Notes: generated by a model not told the origin, from the sequence alone. Positions 1-15,200 are shown, counted from the first letter of the stretch. The stretch is 64,000 nucleotides of DNA from Siphlonurus alternatus (GCA_949825025.1 OX463780.1:29044118-29108117); one strand, 5' to 3'. Made by a program: numbers and translations.

Positions 1-313
1 ACATAATTTGATTCTTGACAATCGATGGAGCGATCCATCATTCATCAGTGACATTTTTATTCCAGACTCATAAAATAGAAGAAAAAATTGGTTCTTCCAA
101 ATCAATGCTTTTCAATTTGTGTGGTACAAAAAAAAAGAGCAAAATCTTTTCATAAACATTAAGGGAGTTCTTCTTTAAAACAATAAAAAATGTTGACTAT
201 ATATTTATTTATGTCGTGTGCAGAGTAGATGAGAAAAAATATAAAATATACGCTATATTTGCCTAATGTGCTATACTATCTGCCAAGCAGGTCTGGGCAT
301 CACACTCGTTCAA

Positions 314-315
<2 letters not shown>

Positions 316-367
<52 letters not shown>
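316..367. repeat. (TC)n microsatellite
   Basis: About 26 perfect TC units. It makes long Ser-Leu or Glu-Arg reading frames that are not genes. Confidence 0.97.
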
Positions 368-372
<5 letters not shown>

Positions 373-1302
373 TTCTTCCTCCTCTCCGCCTGTAGCTTGT
401 TAGTGAACAAGGCATCGCCCAAGGGCCATTTGCTAGATGTAAGTAAACGCTGCAGACACTATACAAGGCAATACTATGAAGCACACGCAAGCACAACGAG
501 CCCCATGGCCTTGCTTGCTTTGCAAATTGTTGCTTAGACCTCGAGACGACACCCATTAGTTTAGCATGTGATGTCAAGGAGAGTCTAAAATCGCTCGCTC
601 TTGTCTTCTCGCTTCAATAAACCTTGGTAATTACTATTTCGTAAACAAGGTGTTCACAGAAAGGTGAAACGACTTAGTGATGTAGTGTTATTTATTCATA
701 GTTGCTGCATGGTATCAAATGTCAAGTAACCGGAAAAAAATAAAGTGTTAATTAAGAAGCAATCGATTTTGTAATGAAGTCTTGTTCGGTTAAATATATG
801 GGTTTATATACTAAAAAGATGTTTAAACAGTTCGAGTGTAGTTTTAATTAATTAATATAATGAGTTAAGCATTTCAAATATTTAATTAGGGACATTATTT
901 TGCTGCAAGTTTGAGGCTAGTATTTTAAAAATATGTAAAAAGTTTATAGCAGCTTTTTTCAAGACTACTACTCTTTTATTATTTATTTTTTATTTGTAGT
1001 TATTTCTTCACATTAAATATACCATTTGGTACATTGTGACAACATACTAAACTTTTTTACAGTTAATTATCTGAAAAGGAGAAAGATATTATTGACATTA
1101 TACATTATATGGAAAAATTAAACAAAATTATTATTTGTTTTTAAATGTAATTTTATTCAATTTCAATTTTCAACACTATATGGACTTTTTTTTACATTGG
1201 TTGCACAAGTACAAGATGGATTACATGCATTCATTCATAATAATTAACACTGAAATTATACATCATGCATTCAGAAAATGTAAGAAAAAACTGTGTTTTT
1301 AT

Positions 1303-2018
1303 TTAAAGGCCTTATGAACCTTTGCACAATATTACTGTAAGTACACGGTAAGCTTTGCTTTAGTGTGATTCGGCTGCATAATTTTTTGTTTCAGCAGCAC
1401 AAATATCAGAGATAATAGACGATGAAAAGGAACCTGTGACGTCACTCACGCTCATTCAGCGGCGACAATATAGGGAAATCCCTGCAAAAGATAGGTTATC
1501 TCCCGCTGCAATCACGGCCACAATTTGATTTCTGTAATTTTGAAACTTTACCAGGACAGTCTTGATAGTATTCTTCAAATAGCCCGAAAGATTTTTTTTT
1601 GATGACATCCATACAAACCGAGTTATTGTGGTAGAAAGAGGAGCGAAAATGTTGTATAGGAAAACAATGTTAAATTTTTGGCTTATCTTGCTACCGCAAT
1701 AACTCAGTCTGTACACACGCCACCAAAAAAATTATTTCCTTCTATTTGACAAATACTATCAAGACTGCCCTGGTAAAGTTTCAAAATTCCAGAAGTAAAA
1801 TTGTGGCCGTGGTTGCAGCGGGAGTGAACCTATCTTTTGCAGGGATTTCCCTATATTGTCACCGCTGAATGAGCGTGAGTGACGTCACAGGTGCTTCTTC
1901 ATCGGCTATTATCTCTGATATTTGTGCTACTGAAACAAAAAAAATTATACAGCCGAATCACACTGAAGCAAAGCTAACCGTGTACTTAATACTGTGAAAA
2001 GGTTCATAAGGCCTTTAA
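1303..2018. mobile_element. Foldback element with TTAA target duplications
   Basis: Two arms of roughly 350 bp in inverted orientation meet near 1660. Ends read TTAA-AGGCCTTATGAACC and GGTTCATAAGGCCT-TTAA. TTAA duplication is the habit of piggyBac-type transposons, so this may be a non-autonomous relative. Each arm holds TGACGTCA (1437-1444 and 1880-1887). The short ORF at 1456-1716 crosses the arms and is not a gene. Confidence 0.8.
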
Positions 2019-2499
2019 TTTATTAATAAGTACCTCAACATTTTACTTTGTTACATACATTTTTCATTTTCTGCAGCTTTAAAATACAATTTTTTAGTCT
2101 TTTATAATTTTTTTCTTGAAACACCGTACTTTTTACATAATGTACACAGTTTATTCAGCTCTTATGTTTGTAAACTAGGTTATGAAATATGAAAAAAGAA
2201 GGGTGATATGGTTACTCACATTTACACTCAAAAGTTTGAAACATTATATAATTTTTATTTTCATTCTATATAAAGCTTATTTTACTTCTTTTTTTTTTGT
2301 ATTTTTTTTTCTGGTTCAAAAGCATTATATCATTTTTTTTTTTCAGTAGACTATGCTAATGCAGCCCCTTGTCGTTTGGCATGACTGTGTTTACATTACA
2401 TGAAGCGGATCTAGGCAGTATAGGGCTCACTACCAAAGCTGATGGAAATGCGTATTAAAAATCACAGCACCCAGCACCGTGGTATGCTAGTTAGAAACG

Positions 2500-2970
2500 A
2501 CGACGGGAGATTTGTTTACGAAAGAACACGCCGTACCAGATTTGTTTGTATTCCGCTAATGTACGAGGAGAAGTACTGCTAAGAGACGATAGACTTTTTT
2601 CTGTGAAACCTGAGAATCTAAAGAAAATATTTAAGATGAACATGAAATATACATTTTTAGGTAAGTTAAAACTATATCATGCCATACTGCATGAAATTAA
2701 ATTTTAGTGAAGTACACTTGTAAGATAAATTAAGCAATGAAAAACAATATGGTAAACTGAGCATCACCAAAACTTTAAATTTTTTTTATTTAATTAATGT
2801 ATTTAATAAAGCTGGGATTTTTATTGTACTAATATGATGTTATGAAAGATCACATTTTTAGGTATAAAATGTTTAAAATTAATGTTAATTAGAATTAAGT
2901 ATATTATGTATCTTATGTAACAATTGACGTGATCCATGCTGTACAACCTATGATCAAAATAAAAATTTGA
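2500..2970 (+). mobile_element. Probable LINE 3' remnant
   Basis: The end (tgacgtgatccatgctgtac, then caacctatgatcaaaataaa) aligns by eye with the 3' end of the LINE at 24.3 kb (tgacgtgatttatg ... tgtacaaccaatgattgaat). The upstream part is too decayed to read as protein, so the left boundary is a guess. Confidence 0.5.
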
Positions 2971-3956
2971 ATTAAATTCAATTACATTGCTAATTTAAAG
3001 TTCAATCGAAGCTATTGGTAATAGCAAAATCATCATTTCTAAACTCCTCTGCACCTATTGTTGCCATAATGATACTGACAATGAGATAATGAACCTATAT
3101 GTTGTATAGTTGGTAATTTTCATAATATATAAACAGTCTGTTAAGGTGAAAATGAAATTTTAAATCTAGATATTAGCGTTTTTCCTGCAATTTTAAGTCA
3201 AATCGTCAACAGATAATCAATAACTTAAACAAGGTCATAAGTATCAACAATAACTAAAACCAATGAAGGTATTTTTAGATTCGAGCTTCCGCGATCTTCT
3301 GAATAAAATTTTACTGTATATAATAATACAGTCCAAAATCTTTTGCATGAGATAGTTGTAACAAAAAATTGTTATAAATGTCTCTCTAATGAAGCCTGTT
3401 TCAATATTAAATGTTATGTAGTGCCTCATTTTGCCCAAGAGATTGCAGAATGTATAATGGCATTGTTGGCTCTAAAATAGACCACATTTTATATATATAT
3501 ATATATTATGGGTATTTACCATAAGGTAACATGTAAATAAAAAACTGTATATCATGTTGTATCCTTCACCGGAGACACATTGTTCAACAATAAAGGAGCA
3601 GGAAACTTTGGTGCAGTCACATTTTGTGTGACCTGTTTGATGACAATCCTTGCACGAAGAGGGAGTGCACTTAACTCTTGAAGCTCGCGGTATACAGTGG
3701 CACCGCTCTGAAAGCAGCAGCCATCTCCATAATGGCAAGGATGATGTTACCAGGTCACTCTTGACCGAGCGTGCCTCAGAACGCGAGACGAAGAAGCACG
3801 TGTCAAGTGATGGGACGAATGCATAATGTAAAACCTGCTGCACGTATAAAGAAAAAAATATATTATTATGGAAAAGATGGAAGAAGATGAAAGTTGAAAA
3901 GAAATTTTATGTTTTTCTAGAAAGGGAAAAAATGCTTTAGTACTATATACTGTATA

Positions 3957-4132
<176 letters not shown>

Positions 4133-5057
4133 GCATTTAAAAGCTTTTTCACACTTTACTAAGTCTTTCTGAGAAAGAAAGATCTAAGAAAGTTTTTAAC
4201 AAACTAGAGGTTTCATGATAATTCTGAGCACAATATTTGCATGTCATAGAATGTGCCAAATAAAAATATTCACCTTCCCCTCTTCCCTTTCTCTCTCTTT
4301 TTCTTTTTCTCTCTCTTTCAAAGGACCTAAACATTATTAATGTATTATTCAATTCAAAGCCTTTTTCTTTGACCATTGCTGTAAAAGTTCCCATTGGTTA
4401 AACGAAACCAAATATTATGCATGAGGTCATATTTAAATAAAGAGTTGCGTATTTATTTTTAATTGAAAGGCAACAAAGATAAAAAAAAAAGTGTTTTTTA
4501 TTTATTTCTACCACTACGATAGTAATTTACTTTAAAGTACAGGGTATCAAATGTAAGTTATACGTGTTGGAATTCTTATAGTGAGCTATTGTTCTTTTAT
4601 ATACTCAAAACTTCATTATAGGATTATCAGAAACGCTAAATTAAATTAATATCAGCCAACCAGGGATTCGCTGCACAATAAAACTGTTACGATTATCGTA
4701 ATCTTTATTTCATGAGCTAAGTCAACAATCTTGTACTTAAAACATAATGATCTTGTCGTTACTGTAATAAAATTTATTGTTACTTAAAAAAAGATTACGA
4801 AACAAAATAAAAAAGGGGTTTTTATGGGAGGATTGAAGGAATTAATGGTACAGCACTGGAACGTGACAAGGGCAGAAGCACAGACGGCTGACATCGTCGT
4901 TTATGTTTCCGGAAACAGCCCGAGGAGAGGCGGAGACAAGGGCAGAAACAGCAGGGATCAGAGTGGGTATATGTATAGGAAAGAATTCGCATCCCGATTT
5001 GTGAGTGGGAAACGTGTAAATTACCACTGGGGCATTTGGTCGAGTAGGGGCAGACGG

Positions 5058-5174
<117 letters not shown>

Positions 5175-5931
5175 AGGAAGAGATTACGCTATTTTCAAGG
5201 AAAAAGAAAGAGGAAATAATACACGAGACAAAAGGAGAGTTTATCCACACGATCCACAGTTGTAAATCTGTTCCAAATACATAAAAAAGAGAGAAAGAGA
5301 CTAAGCAAGTGAGTGAGTTATGGTGTATACGTGGCAAGTGTATATTCACAATGATACAGTCTCTCCTTATATATATATATTTATTTTTTTCTTATATCTA
5401 GCTTCTTGGTTGTAGTTACACCATGTTTTATGACTCGAATTTTCTAAGACACAATTATTAAAATGTCAATCTATTTGAATTGTAAGAAAAACTACCACAT
5501 ATGTTCATGTCACATAATAATATAAAGTATAAAAAATAATTTTCAAATAGAGTAAATTCAAAATACTGCAGCCAAGTTTTGTAATTTATCATTGTTACAT
5601 TCCACGTTTCGCTTTGTCATATTAATTTCCACGCAAATTTAATGTGACAATGATAAGCATTCTACTATTTCCAGCATATGTCATGATATGAATTATATTA
5701 TTATTAATGTTTCTAAAATTGTCATAAGTAAAGACAGAAAACCATTAATAAAGTTCTTTTGTGAATGAATATTAATGAGATGATTTTATCACAGTCATAA
5801 ATTTTTTTTTCTCATAACTTATTAGTATTGCTCTAAAGCATTTCTGTTAGCATAATTTAGTTTTATATCATTTCATGTATTTCACTGCATGAAATAGTGA
5901 GAACGTACAATAGAAAATTTACCCCATCAGA

Positions 5932-6255
5932 TAATGGACAATTTGCATGACATGTTTTTATTGCAGAAATGGATAGAGAGGGTACCAAATTATGATACTC
6001 TGAATTTTTTTCATATTTTTTTGAGAGCGGGAATTATTTTTAAAAAATTATTGAAAGTTAGTTTTATGACGTCACGGGTGTTTGGCGCTTATCTTTTTCT
6101 TAAGGACAGACTCCTCGTGACGTCATAAAATCGTCTTTCAATAATTTTTTAAAAATAGTTCCCGGTCTCTAAAAAATCTGAAAAAATTCAGAGTAGCATA
6201 ACTTTGCACCCTCGATCCATTTTTACAATAAAAAAATCATGCAAATTGTCCATTA
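5932..6255. mobile_element. Foldback MITE, ATGGACAATTTGCAT termini
   Basis: Inverted ends TA-ATGGACAATTTGCATGA and TCATGCAAATTGTCCAT-TA. The core includes tattgcagaaatggatagag and its mirror, and a pair of TGACGTCA sites (6067, 6118). A TA duplication fits a mariner-type element. Its termini are shared with the element at 21135-21585 and its core with that at 21617-21934. Confidence 0.8.
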
Positions 6256-7279
6256 TAAGATATAATAAGCCAATATGCTATACATAGAGGTGAAATATTA
6301 ATTATTTTTGTTCGGGGATCCAAATATATAGAATAGAAAATAATATTTTCTTATATAAATGTAATATTTATTTTTATTTCATATTAGGTCAAGTGTAATT
6401 TTATTAGAAATTCAAATCTTTCTTTTACATGATATTAAATTATATATTATTCTACACAATGATATTATAATTAAAATTTTTTGATAACTAAAGAGTTAAA
6501 AAAAGAAAGAACATTTACTAAAAGAGGTCATTACTAGTTTATAATGCAAACCTGCAACTCCCGATGCAATATGGACGTGCACGTTATATAATATGACTAT
6601 ACTATAAAATTACTATAGTATAAATAAGTTGTAATAGGAGTAATACGAGGGTCAAAAATGAAGAACATGTGCCTTTATTTATGGAGCACCTGAAACATTA
6701 AACGCATTAACGTCATAAGTCATAACCTCCATCCAGCAGGTGCATATCCTGAAGCATAAATCAGGAAGGTCTATAAAACTGTAACTTTGGGGAAACCTTT
6801 CCATTGCTTACAATACATGTTAAATCCAAAATTTTTGTAGGGACCTTTTTTGTGGTACTGCTTTAATCAAAATATAGTACAATACCTTCTTTTTTAAAAC
6901 ATATTTTATATTCATATGAATAAGAACATTAATACAAGAACCTTTTAAAAAGCAAACCTTAATGTATATCATTTTTATTTCACATAAAGGGTAAATATTA
7001 AACTAAATTTTTACTATTACGATTGTAATAAAAATTCTCATATACACGTATAAAGAGAATTTTTGGACATACATACTTTTTTTTTATATGACTACACATT
7101 ATAGCTTTTATAGATTTTGCGTAGTAGTGTAGATTTGCTGAGACGGCGTATATAACAGTATAGCAGAACATATAATAGCATAGTCGGCTGAAATAAAAGC
7201 TTTTGTCGTACTGGCAAAGGGGCTTATCGCCTCGCTAACACTCGCAACACGCGGTTCGCCAGCCATGAAGCGTGGAGAA

Positions 7280-7282
<3 letters not shown>

Positions 7283-7375
<93 letters not shown>
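7283..7375. repeat. (AG)n microsatellite
   Basis: About 46 AG units. Confidence 0.97.
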
Positions 7376-7377
<2 letters not shown>

Positions 7378-7559
7378 CTTCACCACACTCTGATCTGAGT
7401 GAGCTAATTCACAATGTGTCAAAATTGTGATGTCATATACTCTTGAGATAAACTCTTGTTATTATTATATGAGCTTTGCTATTAATTTAAGTTCACCTAA
7501 TTCAAAAACAAACAAGAAGAGATAATTACTGTGTAATAATTATTTTATCACCAATAGAG

Positions 7560-7717
7560 TATACTAACTTCAAACCTTTTTTATTGCATGTAACGGGCAC
7601 TCTGATTTTTTTTTTTTTAGATTTTTTGGACTCTAAAAAAAAGCTGAAAAAAAAATCAGAGTAGCTAACCTTTCCATTCCATTTCTGCAATAAAAAAAAT
7701 TGAGGTCGGTACTCCAT
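7560..7717. mobile_element. Decayed foldback MITE, GGAGTACCGACCTCAATTTT terminus
   Basis: The right end reads aaaattgaggtcggtactcc, as in the element at 21617-21934. The inner arms (cactctgattttttt / aaaaaaatcagagtag) still pair. The left terminus is lost. Confidence 0.6.
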
Positions 7718-9120
7718 TGCCATTAAATTAATTGACATACTAATTAATTAACTCAGTACTTGAAGAAACACTCGTTGTTACTGATGTTAGTTGGCTGCTT
7801 TCGTGTTATATGTGAGCTTTTTGTCACAAGTTATACAGTATATAACAAAATGTAAACAAAATGCTTGACAGAGTTAGTTTCATTATTGTAATGAAACACA
7901 GCTTTACTTTGATAACTGTTGTTCTAAAATACACTTAAATTTATGGGAAAGGATAAAATTTTAAATATAAGATTCAAATGTATATGCAAATTGGGGTAAT
8001 TTATATTTTATCATCATGCCATAAAACAAACAAAATTGCCGTCTTACTAATGCAAGTTCTTGCAAGGTGTAATTTATAGACCTTCTATTTTACATTTATA
8101 ATGCATTTTCCTTTTAAAAGTAACAAATAACGTTGATTTATGCTTTGTGATTTTTTTTATGATTATTTTGTACATTTTCCATTGACTTCATCAAATTAAT
8201 TTCTTATCAAATTTTTCTACTAAAACATGTAAATTACGTCACAGAAAATACCATGAACCTCTTTATGTATCGTGAAACTCCTTTGGCATGGCTGAACGAA
8301 CACGATACTCTTTATGGGCCATCACCATTGACTGCAGCGTATAGGGTGGATGGCGTCATGTTAAGATAACAAACACAAATGATCCGAACGATTTGCTGAT
8401 GGCTTTTCTTTACATTTGGCACCCTAGCAAAAACTGGTCTTTGTAAAACCTTTTACATTTTTGATATCAAATGAAATATATTCATTCAAGTGACAAGTAA
8501 GAGATTTTATGCAAAAATTATTTTAACCAAGAATTTGTATGGTTTTACATTTTACTCAAACATTTTCTCTTACAATAAGGTATTCATTTCTCCTGTCATT
8601 TTAGTTATGCTATAGCTTTTCATTCTCAGTTTTGAGTCTTCACTTTCAAAAACCGGCACATATATTCTTCATTTCATATATATTTTATCAATTATAAATT
8701 ATACCCGTTCCATCAAATTTTAAATACTGAAATGAAAATTATAAAGTAACTACTATGTATTCAAAGTTTTATTCAAAATGTTTTATGGATGAAACCTCAC
8801 ATTTTTTAACTTATTTTAATAGTCAATAACTGTCAGAATCTGTTATGTAGCTTGCGTGAATATGAGTCATAGCTAATCGAAATGGAACTAGAATTGATTG
8901 ATTTTTACTGTAGCAGCAGAACCGTGGACTTAGCATTAATTTATAATAATATTTATTTATAAAAACTGTTTCAAATGAGCTTTTAATTATATTTTAAAAG
9001 AGAAAAAAATGTCTAAAACTGTGCAGCGTATGAACGAAATGAGAGCTCTTAAAATTTGTTGATGTAAAGTTATGTATACTTCGTAGCTACATCTAACCTT
9101 GATCTTTCTTTGCTTATCAG

Positions 9121-9298
9121 GTTGGTGACAATTTGGAGGACCAACTTCATGACCTGCGAGTTTTGACCGAGTCAAGTGTCCCCGAACTGACACGAGAAGA
9201 GCCGAGCGAGACACCAAAAGCAACCGAGGCTGCTGCAAACGAGGGTGCATCCACAGGGTTTGGAATCGGGACGCCTGACTCGGAGACAGTCCAGCAAG
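9121..9298 (+). CDS. Plus-strand gene, first visible exon
   Basis: Acceptor after a pyrimidine stretch ending ttatcag; donor caag|gtaaga. Phase 0 in, phase 1 out. It encodes 59 residues starting VGDNLEDQLHDL and rich in Glu/Thr/Ser. It is GC-rich against a strongly AT-rich surround. The exon that feeds it was not found in 1-9120. Confidence 0.65.
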
Positions 9299-12200
9299 GT
9301 AAGACTTGTTGAGAAAATAGGTCTCAAAAATGGTGCCCCTTTCAAATACACTCATTCTCAATACTGCATGCAAGTTTCGTCCGTCTCGTAACTATGTACT
9401 GTAACAATTTCAGTTGGAATGAAATTTGTAGGAATTTTGGCACTTTCACGACCTTAAGAATAATTCAAATGTATATGCATGGAATTGCAGTAGAAAGCCC
9501 GGAGATTCAAGGGTCCTAAAAGTTATTTTCATTATTATCAATGAAATGAGTTCAGAAACGCCCATTAAATTTATAATATTTATTTATAGTAAATTTTTAT
9601 TTTTTGGACTTTAGAATTTCGTTACCTCAAAATTAAAAGTACAAATTTTTGTTAATTGCAATTTGAGACTTCGTTACATAGTATACATGTACAGTAAGAA
9701 CTAAAGTAAAACCTTTGTAATTACATCAAAACCTCAAGGCTTACACGACATTTTATATTCTTCTCAATTTATACTCTTTATTCATCTTTTCGGTGTGAGT
9801 TCACTTTACATTACTTAGCGGTTTATTACCATAATCATAGATAATAAACTGTCGATTGTTTTTCATATCTAACGAATTTTGTTATTTTACTGTTATCGAT
9901 TGAATATAAAATATCCATGCATGCATGTATAATATTGAAAGCAGTCTATTTTTATTTACATTTATTAGCTCTGTTCCCCTATTTTTATTGTCTTTTTTTT
10001 TACCATTTTTCACATTATTTTATTGCATTTTATATTTTATAGTATATATTTTCCTGTTGCATACATGTTAGATTTAAATTTATGGAAGCAAATTTGAAGA
10101 CAAAAAATTTCATGACATAACTATCTAGAGATATTGCGTATTTTTTTCCAAGGATGCACTGCTCTTCTGTGAAATGTCCTATTTTTATTGTAAGAATACA
10201 AGAGTGCATGCAGTAAAGGTATGAGCAAGTGATAGACAGACTATCTATAACAATTGAAATCGATATTACATACATGCAATATCCTATCTAAATCGAGTTT
10301 TACCTCTATATGCAGCTTTACAACTTTTCTCTATATATTGGGAGTTTTTGTTACATAAATATAAAATTTTACAATAATCGATTATGGATTTTCAATATTT
10401 GACTTCCAATAAAAAATGTACAGTAGCTTTTTAATAGTGTTTTTATATTTTCACAGCATTTTTAATTTTATGAATTCTTTTATATATTTCTTTTTTGTTT
10501 TATACAATCACTTTTCTAGATGTGACAGAATTTTAATACTTCAATCAAAAGCTGGGCTTTGCGTTGATCAAAGTGAAACTACCCGGGATACATTCTAAAA
10601 ACACCTTTTACAATTTCCTTTTAACCATGCATGGTCAAGCTTTTGTCTAAAAAAAAAAGACCACCTTGACTTCCAAATTAATTGAATTTTACCCTAGAGC
10701 CCTTTAATAGTGAAGCATAGAGATTTAAATTATATTCTGCATTATATAAGAGAACTTAATTATTTTGTAATTTTATTATAATATTTAATAAGTTAACATA
10801 GATAATATACCCTTAAGGCTAATTTAAAATGCTATTTCCAAAACTTAAAAGTATGAGTTTAGCTTGAACTTATTAAAAGGATTCTTATAAAGTGTCTTTT
10901 TATAAGCTCCCCTATTTTTTCCCTTTTAGAAGACTATACTATAGCAAATGAAATTTTATTTAAATTAGTCTATGGATTTTTGTAAAAGGCAGCATACATT
11001 TTATAATATATATAAGAAACAGTAAGTTGGGAATGACTTTTTCCTCTCCATTTGACTTTTTGGTAATTTGGCTGGATTGCAAAACAAGCCGCCCATTGTG
11101 CGGCGGAGTCTCTGCTAAGACTCTCCAATTGTGTTGTCAGTAGTTTTTGAGAATAGAACCAAGTAGAATTTCTGTTAAGTCCTCATTTTTTTTATAAATA
11201 AATGTCAGTTCAAATGATTTAATTAAATGTTAATTTAAAAAAAATCGTATTAAAATGTATCTCGGCCACAATAATTAAATAATTAATTAATCCCATGAAA
11301 TATTACTCACACAAGCAACAGCGTCATGATATAAAAATAAGCTTGACAAAATAATAATAAGAGCAGCAAGAGAAATAGGAATGAGGGATGAGAGAGAGAT
11401 TTCTATTTTAATACGAGAAACACATGCATGCCGCAGAATGACTAAAATATTATCATGTGTGTAAAACATGGTATGACGTCATATGTCTCCGATGTACGTG
11501 CCTCGATCGTGTCTCTTGGTCCAGCAGTCTCGATCGCAGCTGTCACGTTTAGCAATTAGTCCAGAGGCCGGCCATGTGCGATCGACCATAGCAGAGCGAA
11601 CGAGCCGCGCCAGTGTCGTTATATTGTTTACAGCCTGCCGGGGACAAATCACTGAGCCATGCAATCAAATCATTGTTTTTATTACCAGTAATATAAATTT
11701 GTTGACATGATGAGGATATTGTGTGTGATCATTTCAAAGTTATATAAATTTACTTTCTAATTTCATTTTTTCCCCCTGCGCTATTTCATATAATATTTTC
11801 ATTCACGGAAATATAATAATATGTATTTTTTATTAATAACAACTAGAACTAAATATAAATACTTTTAACATAATAGTGATATATATAATTCCAAGACAGG
11901 AATAAAATATTCAATCTAAATTCTGCTAAATATATTTTTTTTAAGTATCTTAATCCTCGACAAAGTTTTATTAAATTATTATTGGAATTCTATTATAAAC
12001 TAATTTAAGTTTCTCCATGGCAGGTCAATAAAATTGTTTGCTCAAGATTAGACTTTCTATTTCATCTTCGTTATCAACATTTTACTAGAATTGACGTGTT
12101 TGAACTTGTTTGCAGCTCTTGTAGGTCCTCTAGAACGTCAGCTGGAGAACTTGCGGGAGGACTTGGGGACTCCTAGCACGGCAAACGGTCGTGCGGAGGG

Positions 12201-15200
12201 GGTGGCTAGACGACCGACGATACCTCGGCCTCCAACGCAAGGAGAGGCGGAGTCACCGAGAGTAGCAAGCGTCCGTACCTCCGAGCGAGTCCAAGCAGAG
12301 TTCGAGGAGGTAGTACAGACAGAGCCAGTTCAAGAGGTGTCGTCAGAGAGCGTGGCTGAGTCCAGCGATTCCTCAGAGTCCAGCTCGGTGCAGGAAGAGA
12401 CGAGGACTGAGAGTGACGTCACGTCACACTTGGCACAGAAGGAGGATGAGGAAAAAGAGGACGAGGAAGGAGGAGACGAGGTAAGACTCAGAGGTCACCC
12501 TGAAGGTCATCGAAGGCACCAAGTCACGTGAAGTCATGTTGCCTTTTGGTTATTTAGTTCCAAGATATTGCAACCTTTAAATAATCAGAAATTTAATAAT
12601 TGTAATGAAAATAATTAATTAAGTACTTAAAAACCTTATTTTTTTATTATTTTTAAGTATTTTTTATGTATACTATATTTTATAATATTTATAAATATCT
12701 GTTGTTTAAAAATTATAAAAACTAAACTCGCATGTACTCGGATCTCATTAAATAATTCTAGTTCACTGTTTTTAATTCATTGTAACGAGGAACATAATTA
12801 TAAATTTTTTGTGTTGTAAAATATAGAGTATAGAAAAAAGTAGTGGAAGTTTTTTTTATTTTTTTTATTTAACTGTTTGCAGTATAATATAAATATTCAA
12901 TGCACAACATTTCATGTACTGTTAAGTTAACAATAATATGTACGATTAATATTATAGCATTTTTGCAAGGTGCAAATAAAATATATTAATTACAATGACG
13001 TTTTTTTTTATTGAAGCACGTTACAATCTCAGTACTATAATTTTAATTACACCAGGTTTCTCTTCTAACTAGCTGCTTCGAATCAATATCATCCCACAGC
13101 TATAATAAAATTACAGACTCCATAGAATTAAACGTAAAGCTTAAGCTGTCATATATTCAATTAAAGGAAGATAGTAATTTTTTATACCAACTAAACATAT
13201 TTTCTTTTACTTTATATACTAGTAGTAACAGGCGTAATATTTTTAATGATATAACATTGTCTCGTCTGTATTTATTTTTATTTTACCTTTCACAATCTAC
13301 AACAAAATGTGGAAACATTTTTTCCACTTCACACAACATAACAATGTCATAACATTATACGTTTACATGACACTGTCTAATGCGCAGTTGATTACGGAAA
13401 ATGTCATTCTTTCGACCTGTTCCCAACAGCTTCAAACTGCACCGTCATGTAAACGTTAATGATATCTTTATTACACCTTACTTTGTAATAATTGAAATTG
13501 GAATGACAGTTGCTATAGTCCTATTAATATCGGAAGTATTATATATACAGTTTCTAGCCTTCCTATTCATATTTTAGCGTTGCAATTTCACACAGAGTTC
13601 AGTACTTCTACTACAAACTTTTCTGCAAAGGTTTACAAACTTAATTACAAACAGTCACAAACTTCTCACTTCCGGAGGGTGTATAAAATTAATTTGACTG
13701 TATATTTCTACAGGATGATGACGATGAAGATGAAAACGATGACCCGGAGGCTACCGACAGCTCCTCCACATCCCCCATCGCCTCCGCCAGCCCCCAACGA
13801 CACTCCCAACCTTACGTTTTACGCTCCAACGCGTCCGATAAGCGAGACAACGAGAAGTCTCAGGCCGTAGAGCAGCAGCAACCTGCCAGACTGCCTGACC
13901 CGCAGAAGGTTCGTAAGATGGACCCCTGAGGTTATAGTGAGGTGATGCAGTTTAATCACTGGGTTTTTTTAGACTATAGGGGTTACTGGCTCCAGCTCCC
14001 TCCATAATTTTATTTAAGATTAACATTATTGCTATATATCCAACTCCAATTTGTTTTGAATTTTTAGTCCAATTTCTATGATACTGTAACCCTCTTACCT
14101 CCTCCTAATAGTATGTTAGTATAATTAAATTATATGCATCCGCAATTTTTATTTTGACGAAAAGGGTCACATTAAAGAAGCAATACACCAGCTGCTTCAA
14201 AATACGTAGATGTCCAGAAAAAAATTATTACTCTCATTTAGCTAATTATAAATCAATTTGCATCATCCCCCTATCACTTTCCCGAAGGAGTGGAAGCAAC
14301 CTATAGATGATGGACGTAATAAGTTAATGAAACCCACCATCTACGTATTCTACGTATTTTATTATCAACACCTTACGAATTCTACAAGCCCTTATTAATG
14401 GCACTGACCCTCTTTGTTCGGATTGGTGCAGCTGATGGCTCCCGAGTCCGAGGAGCGTCTTCTGGAGCTGATGGTGAAGCTGGCGGAGCACCCGGTTCAG
14501 TGGGAACGCGTGCACCACGAGCTTGGTGAGTCACCCTCCTCACAATACAGGTTGTTTATTTGAAAATTTACAACAAAGGATCAACTGTAGTCAACAATCA
14601 GGTGGAACGTTGAGTAGGCGGGTACCAGAAGTCAAGAAGGTAACCAATGCATTGACGATAACGACGAAAAGAAGGGAGAGCTGACCATTGAATATAATAC
14701 ATCCATTGATGAATATGAAATATTCAAATAAACAAACTGGACAGACAAAACTTGTTTGAACTAAGCTAACGCTCAAATAGAATTAAAAACAAAGCAACCG
14801 TACTACTCTTTGGAGGTCTGAGGAGATGTTCACAAACACACAAAGAATTAAGACACAGCTTTTTAGCCTAGAAATGTTTAGTATCAGATTTAGTACTCAA
14901 TTTTAAGCACTGGAATTTAATATAAAATTTTTGTAATAAAAATTGCTTCGGTTAAATCTATCTGTAATTGGCCCTCTTGTTTTTATCAAGAATACAACAA
15001 TAAAAATTAGATATCAAGAAGTTAAAATATCCTTCAAAGGGAATATTTAAAAATACATAGAACGAAAACATAAAATTATACTTTTGCTCCATTTTGTAAT
15101 GCAAAAACCATTGATTGTAAAAGATTGGTAATTCTGTATTTTCTGTATTAATTAAAAATTTATTCTAATTTATTCATAAATATATTTTTCAGAATATTTA

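Noticed and set aside
229..577. Open frames on both strands across the (TC)n tract
   Set aside because: Ser-Leu and Glu-Arg runs come from the dinucleotide repeat. No splice or coding support.
3472..3843. Cys-rich minus-strand frame (CHCIPRASRVKC ... CKDCHQTGHTKCDC)
   Set aside because: The Cys/His spacing is suggestive of a metal-binding relic, but there is no clear domain, start or splice context, so I did not call it a gene.
12091..12115. In-frame ATG just before the second plus-strand exon
   Set aside because: It lies in the polypyrimidine region of a good acceptor, and the phase matches the exon at 9121, so the ATG is intronic.
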